Below, piece after piece: positions 25,845 to 34,233 of a stretch of DNA of 64,000 bases. The translations under genes were made by a program, and so were the position numbers. The DNA lies in assembly GCA_963752325.1 (NCBI GenBank), contig CAVVXU010000007.1, forward strand, positions 434,001-498,000. The letters run 5' to 3'. The stretch's first letter is position 1. Every line of letters begins with the position of its first letter. Source of the stretch: CAVTJL01 sp963752325. Its GTDB lineage: Bacteria > Pseudomonadota > Alphaproteobacteria > Geminicoccales > Geminicoccaceae. Under the pieces are notes generated by a model. The model saw nothing but the letters and a program-made list of their open reading frames with translations. It was not told the origin of the DNA and ran no database searches.

Positions 25845-27113
25845 ATGGCCATAGACCGGCACGCCACCGCGCATCTGGTCCGGCAGTCGATCGCGTTCGT
25901 GCTTGCCGGCGGGCGCGGCTCGCGGCTGATGGAGCTGACCGACAAGCGCGCCAAGCCCGCCGTCTATTTCGGCGGCAAGGCCCGCATCATCGACTTTGCC
26001 CTCTCCAATGCGCTGAACTCGGGCATCCGCCGGATCGGCGTCGCCACCCAGTACAAGGCGCACAGCCTGATCCGCCATCTGCAGCGGGGGTGGAACTTCT
26101 TCAGGCTCGAGCGCAACGAGAGCTTCGACATTCTGCCCGCCTCGCAGCGGGTGAGCGAGACGCAGTGGTACGCCGGCACGGCGGATGCGGTCTTCCAGAA
26201 CATCGACATCCTGGCGAGCTACGGCGCAGAGTTCATCGTCATCCTGGCCGGCGATCACATCTACAAGATGGACTATGGCCTGATGCTGGCCCAGCACGTG
26301 GACCAGGAGGCCGACGTGACGGTGGGCTGCATCGAGGTGCCGCGTATGGAGGCCACGGCCTTCGGCGTGATGCACGTTGACACGCAGGACCGCATCATCT
26401 CGTTCCTGGAGAAGCCGAAGGACCCGCCCGGCATGCCGGACCGGCCCGACATGGCCCTGGCCAGCATGGGCATCTACGTCTTTCGCACCGAGTTTCTGTT
26501 CGATCAGCTGCGGCGGGACGCGGCCGATGCGGCCTCGGCGCATGATTTCGGCAAGGATATCATTCCGCATCTCGTCGCCAACGGCAAGGCGGTCGCGCAC
26601 CGCTTCACCGCCTCCTGCGTCAAGTCCGAGAACGAGACCGAGGCCTATTGGCGCGACGTCGGCACGGTCGATGCCTACTGGGAGGCCAACATCGACCTCA
26701 CCCACGTGGTGCCGTCCCTCGACCTCTACGAGCGCGACTGGCCGATCTGGACCTATGCCGAGGTGACGCCCTCGGCCAAGTTCGTCCACGACGACGAGGA
26801 CCGGCGCGGCATGGCGCTCAACTCGATCGTCTCGGGCGGCTGCATCGTCTCGGGCGGGCGGCTGCGGCACGCGATGCTCTTCACGGGCGTGCGCGTCCAC
26901 TCCTACGCCTCGCTCGAGAACGCGGTCGTCCTTCCCCGGGTCACGATCGGGCGCTACGCGTCCTTGAAGGACGTCGTGATCGACCGCGGCGTCGAGATCC
27001 CCGAGGGCCTGGTCGTCGGCGAGGACCCCGTGGAGGACGCGCGGCGCTTCCGGCGCAGCGAGAAGGGCGTGTGCCTGATCACCCAGCCGATGATCGACCG
27101 ACTGGAGTTGTGA
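25845..27113 (+). CDS. glgC: glucose-1-phosphate adenylyltransferase
   Basis: A 422-residue protein of normal GlgC length. The nucleotidyltransferase motif is FVLAGGRGSRLMELTDKRAKPAVYFGGKARIIDFALSN, cut short here to the essentials: GGRGSRL for the triphosphate and KPAVYFGG for the substrate. VILAGDHIYKMDY holds the catalytic Asp. The C-terminal left-handed helix part ends GVCLITQPMIDRL. It makes ADP-glucose for glycogen. ATG 25845 follows agggagacc. No glgA, glgB or glgP is nearby, so glycogen genes are dispersed or lie elsewhere. Confidence 0.95.
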   Translation: MAIDRHATAHLVRQSIAFVLAGGRGSRLMELTDKRAKPAVYFGGKARIIDFALSNALNSGIRRIGVATQYKAHSLIRHLQRGWNFFRLERNESFDILPASQRVSETQWYAGTADAVFQNIDILASYGAEFIVILAGDHIYKMDYGLMLAQHVDQEADVTVGCIEVPRMEATAFGVMHVDTQDRIISFLEKPKDPPGMPDRPDMALASMGIYVFRTEFLFDQLRRDAADAASAHDFGKDIIPHLVANGKAVAHRFTASCVKSENETEAYWRDVGTVDAYWEANIDLTHVVPSLDLYERDWPIWTYAEVTPSAKFVHDDEDRRGMALNSIVSGGCIVSGGRLRHAMLFTGVRVHSYASLENAVVLPRVTIGRYASLKDVVIDRGVEIPEGLVVGEDPVEDARRFRRSEKGVCLITQPMIDRLEL

Positions 27114-27170
27114 GGCGGCCGCCATCGAGACGCCCCGAGCCGGCGCGGGAGGCCCGGTGAGGGGCGCGCC

Positions 27171-27944
27171 TCATTTGGTGGTGTAGCCGCCGTTCACGAG
27201 GATGGTCTGCCCGGTCATCCACCAGCCGTCGGAGACGAGAAAGCGGATCCACGGCACGATGTCCTCGATGTCGGTGAGCCCGGTTTTCGAGAGCTTCGAG
27301 AGGGCGGCGGCGGTCTTGTGGTAGGCGACGGCGTCGGCCCCCTCGGCGGGGTAGAAGAAGGGCGTGTTCATGGGGCCCGGCCCGATCGCGGTCACCGAGA
27401 TGCCGCGCGCGCCCAGCTCCTGCGCCGCGGCGCGCGTGAAATGCTCGACCGGGGCCTTCGTGCCGGCATAGGCGGCGTAGAAGGGCGTGAAGGCGCCCAG
27501 CAGCGATGTCACGAGGGTGCAGATCTTGCCGTTGTCGTGAAGGTGCCTGCCCGCCTCCTTGATGAAGAAGAAGGCGGATTTCGCGTTGACGCCGCTCATC
27601 GCGTCGAACTCCGCCTCGCTGATCTCGAGCATCGGCTTTTTGAGCACCCTGCCCACCGTGTTGACGGCGATGTGCGGCCTGCCGACGGCGGCGACGGTAT
27701 CTGCGAAGAGCTTCTCGACGGCGCCTGCGGTGGTGAGGTCCCCCTGGAAGGCGACGCCCTCGGCGCCGGCCGCCTTGATCGCCGCCACGGTCTCGTCGGC
27801 CGCGAGCCTCGTCGACGCGCTGTTGTAGTGGATCGCCACGGCCGCGGCGCCCTGCGCGGCGAGATCGCGGGCCAGTAGCCCGCCCAGGTTCTTTGCCCCG
27901 CCGGCGATGATGGCGGTTTTGCCCTTGATGCTGTGATCGGTCAT
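27171..27944 (-). CDS. SDR-family oxidoreductase
   Basis: A 257-residue short-chain dehydrogenase. The cofactor loop is IIAGGAKNLGGLLARDLA (G-x3-G-x-G variant). The catalytic Tyr and Lys are in YAAYAGTKAPVEHF (Y-x-x-x-K intact), preceded by the Ser in LVTSLLGAF. It ends WWMTGQTILVNGGYTTK, a typical C-terminus. It is divergent from a LysR gene with a perfect dyad in between, so it is very likely that regulator's target. Substrate unknown. ATG 27944. Confidence 0.9.
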   Translation of the reverse strand: MTDHSIKGKTAIIAGGAKNLGGLLARDLAAQGAAAVAIHYNSASTRLAADETVAAIKAAGAEGVAFQGDLTTAGAVEKLFADTVAAVGRPHIAVNTVGRVLKKPMLEISEAEFDAMSGVNAKSAFFFIKEAGRHLHDNGKICTLVTSLLGAFTPFYAAYAGTKAPVEHFTRAAAQELGARGISVTAIGPGPMNTPFFYPAEGADAVAYHKTAAALSKLSKTGLTDIEDIVPWIRFLVSDGWWMTGQTILVNGGYTTK

Positions 27945-28033
27945 AGCTTGCCTCGCGCATGCTGCCGGGCACTCCCTCCGTGGGGCGCTCTCCGAGGGAA
28001 GGATATCTTCTGGAATCCCGCTACAAAGGCCGC

Positions 28034-28058
28034 GGCTCTGACATGACCTGTCAGAGCC
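28034..28058. promoter_or_regulatory. 25-bp perfect dyad, probable operator of the SDR/LysR divergent pair
   Basis: Arms GGCTCTGACA (28034-28043) and TGTCAGAGCC (28049-28058) are exact inverted copies around TGACC. The dyad lies in the 142-bp gap between the divergent SDR and LysR starts, 29 bp before the LysR ATG. It contains a T-N11-A core. A site this long and exact is expected for a dimeric regulator, most simply the adjacent LysR protein acting on both genes. Confidence 0.7.
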
Positions 28059-28086
28059 AGGCGGACAATCGGCGAGACGTCCCGAC

Positions 28087-28989
28087 ATGGATCGTATCGA
28101 TCTCTTCCGCATCTTCACGCGCGTCGTCGAATGCTCGAGCTTCACCCGCGCCGCCGACACGCTCGGATTGCCGCGCTCCTCGGTGTCGGCCGCGGTCATC
28201 GATCTCGAGGCGCGTCTCGGCGCCCGCCTGCTTCACCGCACCACGCGCAAGGTCGCACCGACAGAGGACGGCGCCGCCTTCTATGAGCGCTGCCTGCGGC
28301 TGCTGTCGGACGTGGAGGAGACGGAGAGCCTGTTTCGGCGCGACGTTGCCGACCCCGCCGGCAGGCTCCGCATCGACGTTCCCGGCCGCATCGGCAGGCT
28401 GATCGTGGTACCGGCGCTCCCGGACTTCCTCGAGCGCTATCCACAGGTCGACATCGAGCTCGGCATCTCCGACCGGGCCGTGAACCTCGTCGAGGATCGC
28501 GTCGATGGCGCGCTTCGCGTCGGTCCCTTGGGAGATTCCAGCCTGATCGCCCGCAGGCTGGGTCTGCTGCCGCTGATCAACGTGGCGAGCCCGGCCTATC
28601 TCGATCGGCATGGCGCTCCGCGATCACCAGACGACCTCACCCGTCACCTCGCCGTCAACTATGCCTCGCCATCGAGCGGCCGCGTCGAGGCCTGGGAGTG
28701 GATCGAGAACGGCCAACAGCGCACGCTTTCCCTCCGCGGCCGCGTGACGGTCAACAGCGCCGAGGCCTATATCGCCTGCTGCCTCGCCGGTCTGGGGCTG
28801 ATCCAGATCCCGGCCTACGACGTGAAGGGCCATCTCGCGGCAGGCGAGCTCGTGGAGGTCATGCCGGAGCATCGTGCGGCGCCCCTGCCGATGACGCTGC
28901 TCTACGCGCACCGCCATCATCTGTCGCGCAGGGTCCAGGTCTTCATCGAGTGGATGGAGGCTCTTCTGCGGCGCGATCTGCTCAGCTGA
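28087..28989 (+). CDS. LysR-family transcriptional regulator
   Basis: A 300-residue regulator. The HTH is SFTRAADTLGLPRSSVSAAVIDLEARLG (residues about 18-45), followed by LLHRTTRKVAPTEDGAAFYERC, the typical linker of the DsdC/YafC-like group that controls divergent oxidoreductases. The rest is the effector domain. It starts ATGGATCGTATCGATCTC with the MDRIDLFRIF wording common to this subgroup. Divergent from the SDR at 27944 with a strong dyad between them; it also overlaps the dyad side and may repress itself. Confidence 0.92.
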   Translation: MDRIDLFRIFTRVVECSSFTRAADTLGLPRSSVSAAVIDLEARLGARLLHRTTRKVAPTEDGAAFYERCLRLLSDVEETESLFRRDVADPAGRLRIDVPGRIGRLIVVPALPDFLERYPQVDIELGISDRAVNLVEDRVDGALRVGPLGDSSLIARRLGLLPLINVASPAYLDRHGAPRSPDDLTRHLAVNYASPSSGRVEAWEWIENGQQRTLSLRGRVTVNSAEAYIACCLAGLGLIQIPAYDVKGHLAAGELVEVMPEHRAAPLPMTLLYAHRHHLSRRVQVFIEWMEALLRRDLLS

Positions 28990-29182
28990 CCAGTAGGCGG
29001 AACACCGATGCCGTCCAGCCGGGCTCGCCGTCCTTACCCGCACATCTCCTCGAGGAAATAGCGACCTCGGCATCTGAGCGTTGACGCGGCGGAGCACGTC
29101 CATGCCACGCGATGCGGCAGGATGCCTCGACGGCAACCCCCTTTGCAGCCCCGGGCGATACCTCCGCATGCCGGACCAGCCA

Positions 29183-30553
29183 TCAGCGGCGACGACGGCA
29201 GCCATGATCCGGGCCATCAGCTCCTTACCGTAGCCGGGCTGGGCGTAGGGCGGGTAGCCGAAGCGGACGACCACCATGTCGAGGCTGGGGATCACGACGA
29301 GGAATGTCTCCCGGTAGCCCCAGGCATAGTAGGCGTCGGACGGGACGGCCGTGCCGAGGGCCTGCTGGTTGCGATTCGTCCACCAAAGACATCCATAATA
29401 GGCCGGCGAGCTCGACTGCACGGGGAACGGCGAGCCCGTTGTCGCGGTGAACACGGTGTTGGCGAGGAAGGGCTGCCACGTGTGGAGCAGCGCGGCGTTG
29501 GCGGCGCTGATCACGTGGGCCTCGCCGGCTCCACTGCTCCATGCGCCATCCATCAGCATCAGCTACCCGATCCTCGCCAGCTCGTGCGCCGAGATCGAGG
29601 CGCCGTCCGAGGCCAGGCTGTAGGCGCCGTTCAGCCGCCAGCCGATCGGCGGGATTCCCACCGGCGCCGCGACCAGCCTGTTGAACGCGTCACCGACCGT
29701 CTGGCCCGCGATCGTCTGGATCGCGATGCTCATGAGGTCCACAGGCAAGGAGGCGTAGGCCCACTGGACCTCCGGCGGCACGATCGCCGGCTGGTTGAGG
29801 ATGACGGTCAGATAGCTCGGCTGGCCGGGATCGTCGTTCGGCTGGAGGCCCGAGGTCATCGTCATGATGTTCTTGACCTTGATGGCACCAAGGGAGGCGT
29901 TGCCGGCGGCCCAGCTGGACGGCAGGTACGGGGCGATGTCGCTGTCGAACGCGACGGCCTTCGAGAGCTGTCCGGCGCTCGAGAGATCGAGGAGCTTCGC
30001 GATGACGAGGCTGGTCAGCGACTTCGAGACCGACGCCACGGGATAAGCGTCATGGCTCCCCCAGTCGAAGGCGACCCAGCCGTTGCGTATGACGAGCAGC
30101 GTCGTATTGGGCGCCGTGCTGGCGCTGAACTCGTAGGCGCTCCAGAGATCCTTCCACCGAAGGCCGGCGAGGCTGCGGACCTTCTTGATCTGCTCGCCTC
30201 CGGGCGTGGCGCCGAAGGGGACGAGGGATCGCCAGTCGCCGTGTGGCTCCGGTGGCGGAAAGTACGGCACCGCCAGCACCTTCGCCTCGGTCCACCCCTC
30301 GACTCCGCTGTCATAGCGCACATCCCACCAAGGACCCCGGCTCCCCCCCGCCGGCCCCGCCAGGACGGTCCCGAGCGCGCCGTCCCTCTCAGAGGAGAGC
30401 TTCTTCCCGGCCGGTGGAGGCGCCGACAGGATCTCTGCCTTTGCCGTGGTCAACCACCCGGTCGCCGACCGCGAGGTCGGCGGCCATCGCGCTGCTGCTT
30501 ACTGCGCACACGAACGCCACGGCCGGCACCATCCGGCGCATCGTCGCCAACAT
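29183..30553 (-). pseudogene. secreted serine hydrolase (beta-lactamase family) with SH3-like N-terminus, decayed
   Basis: The reconstructed protein starts at ATG 30553 with a signal peptide (VPAVAFVCAVSSSAMAA) and an SH3-like stretch (ADLAVGDRVV, then VRYDSGVEGWTEAKVL). The beta-lactamase-type domain follows, with the nucleophile S-x-x-K in VASVSKSLTS and a later YAS. Lesions: one extra base near 30451, an in-frame TAG at 29560-29562 where ARIG-Q-LML would be expected (CAG to TAG), and a lost stop that one more indel near 29190 would restore at 29183. The nonsense change is not an indel, so true decay is likely here. Confidence 0.75.
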
Positions 30554-30612
30554 TGCGGCGGGCTTTCTCTGAGGGCTCTTGGGGCGGCTCCACCCCGCCA
30601 TGTTTGGCTAGA

Positions 30613-30906
30613 TTATTGATATCGAAATCGTAGCCTCTCCCGAGGCTTATGCACCGCGCATCCGACACCGTGCCGGACATCGTTGATCCGCATGGCACTG
30701 GAGTACGCCGTGGGAGCCGCTCGCATCGAGAGTTGCGTCGGGATGGCCCCCGACAGGGCCCGGACAGCGACCGGCTCCCGGTGGGGTCCGTCCCGGTTGC
30801 CCTGCGCGCCACCGGATGACCATTTTTCGAGGGCGGCGAGCACCGGCTGCGATTGCTGGCCGTGCTCGGGCGTGCCTCCCGGCGGCGGCACCGCCTCCGC
30901 CGGCAC
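30613..30906 (-). CDS. possible small hypothetical ORF
   Basis: A 97-codon frame (GTG start, beginning PAEAVPPPGGTPEHGQQ) in an otherwise empty 490-bp gap. Its first 25 codons have very high third-position GC, like real genes here; the rest less so. No domain or signal is seen and no clear ribosome binding site. It could be the remnant of a longer gene extending upstream. I see nothing else in 30554-31042. Confidence 0.25.
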   Translation of the reverse strand: MPAEAVPPPGGTPEHGQQSQPVLAALEKWSSGGAQGNRDGPHREPVAVRALSGAIPTQLSMRAAPTAYSSAMRINDVRHGVGCAVHKPRERLRFRYQ

Positions 30907-31042
30907 CTCGATCGCGTCATCACTCAGCTGGGCAATGAAGCTCGACCTCCGGTCGCTCGGGGACCCTACGGGCCCCGGCCCGGCACCCGGCCGACCCGCC
31001 CGCGCAAGACCGAGGAAGCAGCCCGCGTCGAGCCCGCACCGC

Positions 31043-32095
31043 TCAGGGGAGCACGCGCTTTTTCTTCAGGCTGTCCAGCGCTGCCAGCAGCGAGGCCGTC
31101 GAGTCGAGGCGCTCGGTGAAACCGAAGCTGTTGATCTTGTTGACGTCCGAGATCACGTCGGTCTCGGTGTGAAAGATGAAATCGCCGAAGCCCCAGCCGA
31201 CGAGACGTGCGAGGTCGGGCTCGACGAGACCGTTGCGGGTCGCGATCTCGCGCCACAGCGGGCCCTTGTCGGCCATGTGCCTCGCCAGCGTCAGAGGGAC
31301 GGGGTGCGCGAGGCCGAGGCCCAGATGGCGGGCCACGTCCTCCCACATCCGCTCCCAGCGGAAGATGTCGCCGTTGGTGACGTTGAACGCCTCGCCGCCC
31401 GCTTTTTTGTCGGTTGCCGCCCAGGCGCTGGCGCGGGCCAGGAGATTGGCGTCGGTGAACTGGACCAGCTGGTCGTATGCCTTGTCGGTGCCGGGGAAGC
31501 GCAGGGGCACGGCCAGTGCCCGGGAGAGCTCGGCGAAGACGCCCACCACGAGGGCGATGTTCATCGGGTTGCCCCAGACGTCGCCCACGACGACGTCGGG
31601 CCGGAGCGCCACATAGTCCCAGCGGCTCTTCTCCGCCCGCTGGCGCAGCTGGGCCTCCTGGGCCAGGTAGATGTTGGGCGGCATGTGGGGCGGATCGCTC
31701 TCGCGCGCGGGCGTCCTGACCCTGGTGCCGAGATGGATGCCGTAGATCTTGAAGCCCTGGTAGATGACGACGCGCTCGAGTGGTGCCTTTGCCTCCTCGA
31801 GGCCATCCAGGAGATTGCCCAGCATCCGGCCGTTGCGCTCCGCCTCGACCGCGAGGTCGGGATCGGGGCTGAGGCCCGCATAGAAGAGGTGCGTCGTGTC
31901 CCGCGCCTCAACGAGCGCTGCCGCCGTCGCCCGCGCATCGGTGAGATCGGCCTCGATCGAGGGCAGCCCCTCGACCGGCCGCCGGGCGATGCCGCGCACC
32001 GTCCAGCCCTGGCCACGAAGCTCGTGCGCCACCGCATGCCCGATGATTCCGCCGGCCCCTGCCACCAGCGCCACTTTTTTCAGCTGTCCGGCCAC
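31043..32095 (-). CDS. PRISE-like NAD(P)-dependent reductase (atypical SDR)
   Basis: A 350-residue extended SDR. N-terminal cofactor loop VALVAGAGGIIGHAVAHEL; middle part NIYLAQEAQLRQRAEKSRWDYVALRPDVVVGD, where Tyr occupies the place used in the PRISE group (progesterone 5-beta-reductase and iridoid synthase-like enzymes). AFNVTNGDIFRWERMWEDVARHLGL follows, also typical. These enzymes reduce activated C=C bonds of enones. It lies downstream of the ThuA and Gfo/Idh/MocA genes on the same strand, 60 bp after thuA, possibly in one transcript. The natural substrate is unknown. Confidence 0.8.
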   Translation of the reverse strand: MAGQLKKVALVAGAGGIIGHAVAHELRGQGWTVRGIARRPVEGLPSIEADLTDARATAAALVEARDTTHLFYAGLSPDPDLAVEAERNGRMLGNLLDGLEEAKAPLERVVIYQGFKIYGIHLGTRVRTPARESDPPHMPPNIYLAQEAQLRQRAEKSRWDYVALRPDVVVGDVWGNPMNIALVVGVFAELSRALAVPLRFPGTDKAYDQLVQFTDANLLARASAWAATDKKAGGEAFNVTNGDIFRWERMWEDVARHLGLGLAHPVPLTLARHMADKGPLWREIATRNGLVEPDLARLVGWGFGDFIFHTETDVISDVNKINSFGFTERLDSTASLLAALDSLKKKRVLP

Positions 32096-32155
32096 TAGCT
32101 ACGATCCTCCCTCATCTATCGTGTCTGGCCGCCTTGCAGCAGCCGGCCCGCCTTG

Positions 32156-32881
32156 TCAGCTGGAGCTGCGCGCCGGCTCCTGGCGCCCATAGACCGGCGT
32201 CACGGCCTCGCGCGGCGCCGCCCAGCGGACGGCGTTGCGGATCACCGCCTGCACATCGGGGTGATGGAAGGTGGGAAAGGTCTCGTGGCCCGGGCGAAAG
32301 TAGAAGATGCGGCCGCGGCCACGATGGAAGGCGCAGCCGCTGCGGAAAACCTCGCCGCCAGCGAAGGAGCTGATGAGCACGATCTCGTCCGGCTGCGGGA
32401 TGTCGAAATACTCGCCGTACATCTCCTCGAGGGGCAGGCGGATGAAGGGCTTGTCCAGGCCCGCCACGACCGGATGGCCGGGCGACACGACCCAGAGCAG
32501 CTCCTCCTCGCCGTCGTCACGCCAGCGCAGGCGTCCCGAGGTGCCCATCAGCCGGCGGAAGGGCTTCGACATGTGCGCCGAGTGGAGGGGCACGAGGCCC
32601 ATGCCGGCCAGGACCCGCTGCTGCACGCGGTCGACGACCGCGTCGCTGACGAGCTCGTGGAACATGTGGCCCCACCACACCAGCACATCGGTCTCGGCCA
32701 GGACCTCCTCGGTCAGGCCGTGCTCCGGATCGTCGAGCACGGCGGTCCGGACGGCCAGGTCCGGGGCCGCGAGGAAGGCGGCGATCGTCTTGTGCATGCC
32801 GTCCGGATAGATCTCCTTCACGGCCGGCATGACGCGCTCGTGGCGGAACTCGTTCCAGACGGTCACCCGCAGAGGCTGCAT
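32156..32881 (-). CDS. ThuA-like protein (trehalose utilisation domain)
   Basis: A 241-residue protein starting MQPLRVTVWNEFRHE. It has the glutamine-amidotransferase-like fold of ThuA: VLVWWGHMFHELVSDAVVDRV, PLHSAHMSKPFRRLMG and WVVSPGHPVVAGL, with the usual GRGRIFYFRPGHETFPTFHHPDVQAVIRNAVRWA end. ThuA proteins are linked to disaccharide oxidation to 3-keto sugars. ATG 32881 lies behind aggagagcg. In the raw sequence it reads in frame with the upstream oxidoreductase, but that fusion depends on a one-base indel. Confidence 0.88.
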   Translation of the reverse strand: MQPLRVTVWNEFRHERVMPAVKEIYPDGMHKTIAAFLAAPDLAVRTAVLDDPEHGLTEEVLAETDVLVWWGHMFHELVSDAVVDRVQQRVLAGMGLVPLHSAHMSKPFRRLMGTSGRLRWRDDGEEELLWVVSPGHPVVAGLDKPFIRLPLEEMYGEYFDIPQPDEIVLISSFAGGEVFRSGCAFHRGRGRIFYFRPGHETFPTFHHPDVQAVIRNAVRWAAPREAVTPVYGRQEPARSSS

Positions 32882-32910
32882 CGCGCTCTCCTGTCCTGGT
32901 GGCTCGCCGC

Positions 32911-33964
32911 TCAGGCGGCAGCGATGCCCGGCCGCTCGGGCCGCACGCGGCCGGCCGCCCTCGCTGGCCGAGCGGATCGCCGCGAGGGTCAGGGCCAGCG
33001 TGCCGATATTGTCCTCGGCGGTGCTCAGCCAGGATGGGCGCTCGCCCGTCCGGATCACCTGCGCGAAGGTCCTGAGAGCGCCTGCCGCATCCAGTGTCTC
33101 GACCGGCGGGACGGGCAGGGGCTCGGGCGCGCCGGCCCGCTGGCTCACCACCATGGTGTGCTCGGGCCGGACGGACCAGGCGTCGTGACGGCCGGACCAG
33201 GTGACCTCGGCATCGTCGAAGCCCATCGACCAGGTGCCGGTCCAGGAGGTCATGGGCGTGTGGCTGATCCAGCTGCCGCGATAGCTGACGACGACCCCGG
33301 AGCGCATGAGCATGGTGATGTAGGCGGCGGCATCGTCCTTGAACGTGCTGCTGCCCGTGCGCCAGGTCCGCGCGCTCAGCTCGAGCGGCTCGTCGCCGGT
33401 GATCATGCGCAGCAGGTCGAAATGATGGATGCTCATGTCCATCAGGAGCGGGTTGGGAAGATCGAAATGCCGATGGCCGGTGCCGTAGAGGGCGCAGCGG
33501 CGAAAGTCGATCGCGACGCTCCGGAGGGCGCCATAGCGCCCGGAGGCCACCAGCTCGGCCGCGAGGAGCGGCTCGGGGAAGTGGCGATAGTTCTGCGAGA
33601 CCATGAGGAGGAGCCCGTTCCGCCCCGCCAGGGCGGCCAGCTCCGCCGCCTCCTCGGGCGTGCGGACGAAGGGCTTCTCGCAGAGCACGTGCTTGCCGGC
33701 CTCGAGGGCTGCGCGCACGACAGGGGCGTGCCCCGGCAGCGAGGTCGTCACGAGCACCGCCTCGCAGGGCACCTGCCGCAGGGCCTCGTCGAGGCTGCCG
33801 AGATGAAGCGGACCGGGTGCCAGGCTCGCCTCGGCCTGGGCCAGCATGACGGCATCGAGGTCGACCCGTGCCGTGAGGCTCACCTCGGGCACGGCAGGGA
33901 TGGCCTCGCGCCCCCAATCCTGCCCGTGGAGACCCATCCCGACCTGAACCAGCTGAAGGGCCAC
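32911..33964 (-). CDS. Gfo/Idh/MocA-family oxidoreductase
   Basis: About 350 residues. The N-terminal Rossmann domain (LQLVQVGMGLHGQDW, LVTTSLPGHAPVVRAALEAGKHVLCEKPF) carries the conserved EKP. The second domain holds MDMSIHHFDLLRMITGDEP with the catalytic His. These enzymes oxidise or reduce sugars at the expense of NAD(P). GTG start 33964 behind gaggag. The raw frame runs on into the ThuA gene, but one extra base near 32950 hides the expected end RPGIAAA followed by TGA at 32911. Together with ThuA it suggests a keto-sugar pathway. Confidence 0.85.
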
Positions 33965-34042
33965 CTCGGTCTCCTCGGTCGCGGCGGGCGCCGTGCGGCA
34001 GAGCGTCGCGCTTGGCGCGCTCGAGCCCCCATCGAAAGCCTG

Positions 34043-34119
34043 TGGTCGGGGCGGCGTGATTCGAACACGCGACATCCAGCTCCCAAAGCTGGCGCTCTAC
34101 CAGGCTGAGCTACGCCCCG
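34043..34119 (-). tRNA. tRNA-Pro (anticodon UGG)
   Basis: A full cloverleaf is readable on the minus strand. The acceptor stem is CGGGGCG/CGCCCCG, the D-arm AGCTCAGCCTGGTAGAGC, and the anticodon stem CCAGC/GCTGG around the loop TTTGGGA, giving anticodon TGG. The T-arm is GCGTG-TTCGAAT-CACGC, and the discriminator A is followed by an encoded CCA. C1 pairs with G72, as usual for bacterial tRNA-Pro. No integrase or attachment-site duplicate is seen at its 3' end. Confidence 0.95.
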
Positions 34120-34233
34120 GCGGCGGAGAGGTAGCCGAAACTCGGGCGCGGAACAACGCCGCCCTCGAGCGCGCGGTCGTCGCGGCAGCCACGGGCCGGC
34201 CCTCACGCGCCACCTCGTCGACGGTCGCGACCC

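Noticed and set aside
25662..27125. 487-codon ORF opposite glgC
   Set aside because: Mirror frame of glgC; no motif seen.
34000..34130. Integration site at tRNA-Pro
   Set aside because: No integrase nearby and no repeat of the tRNA 3' end found within the window.
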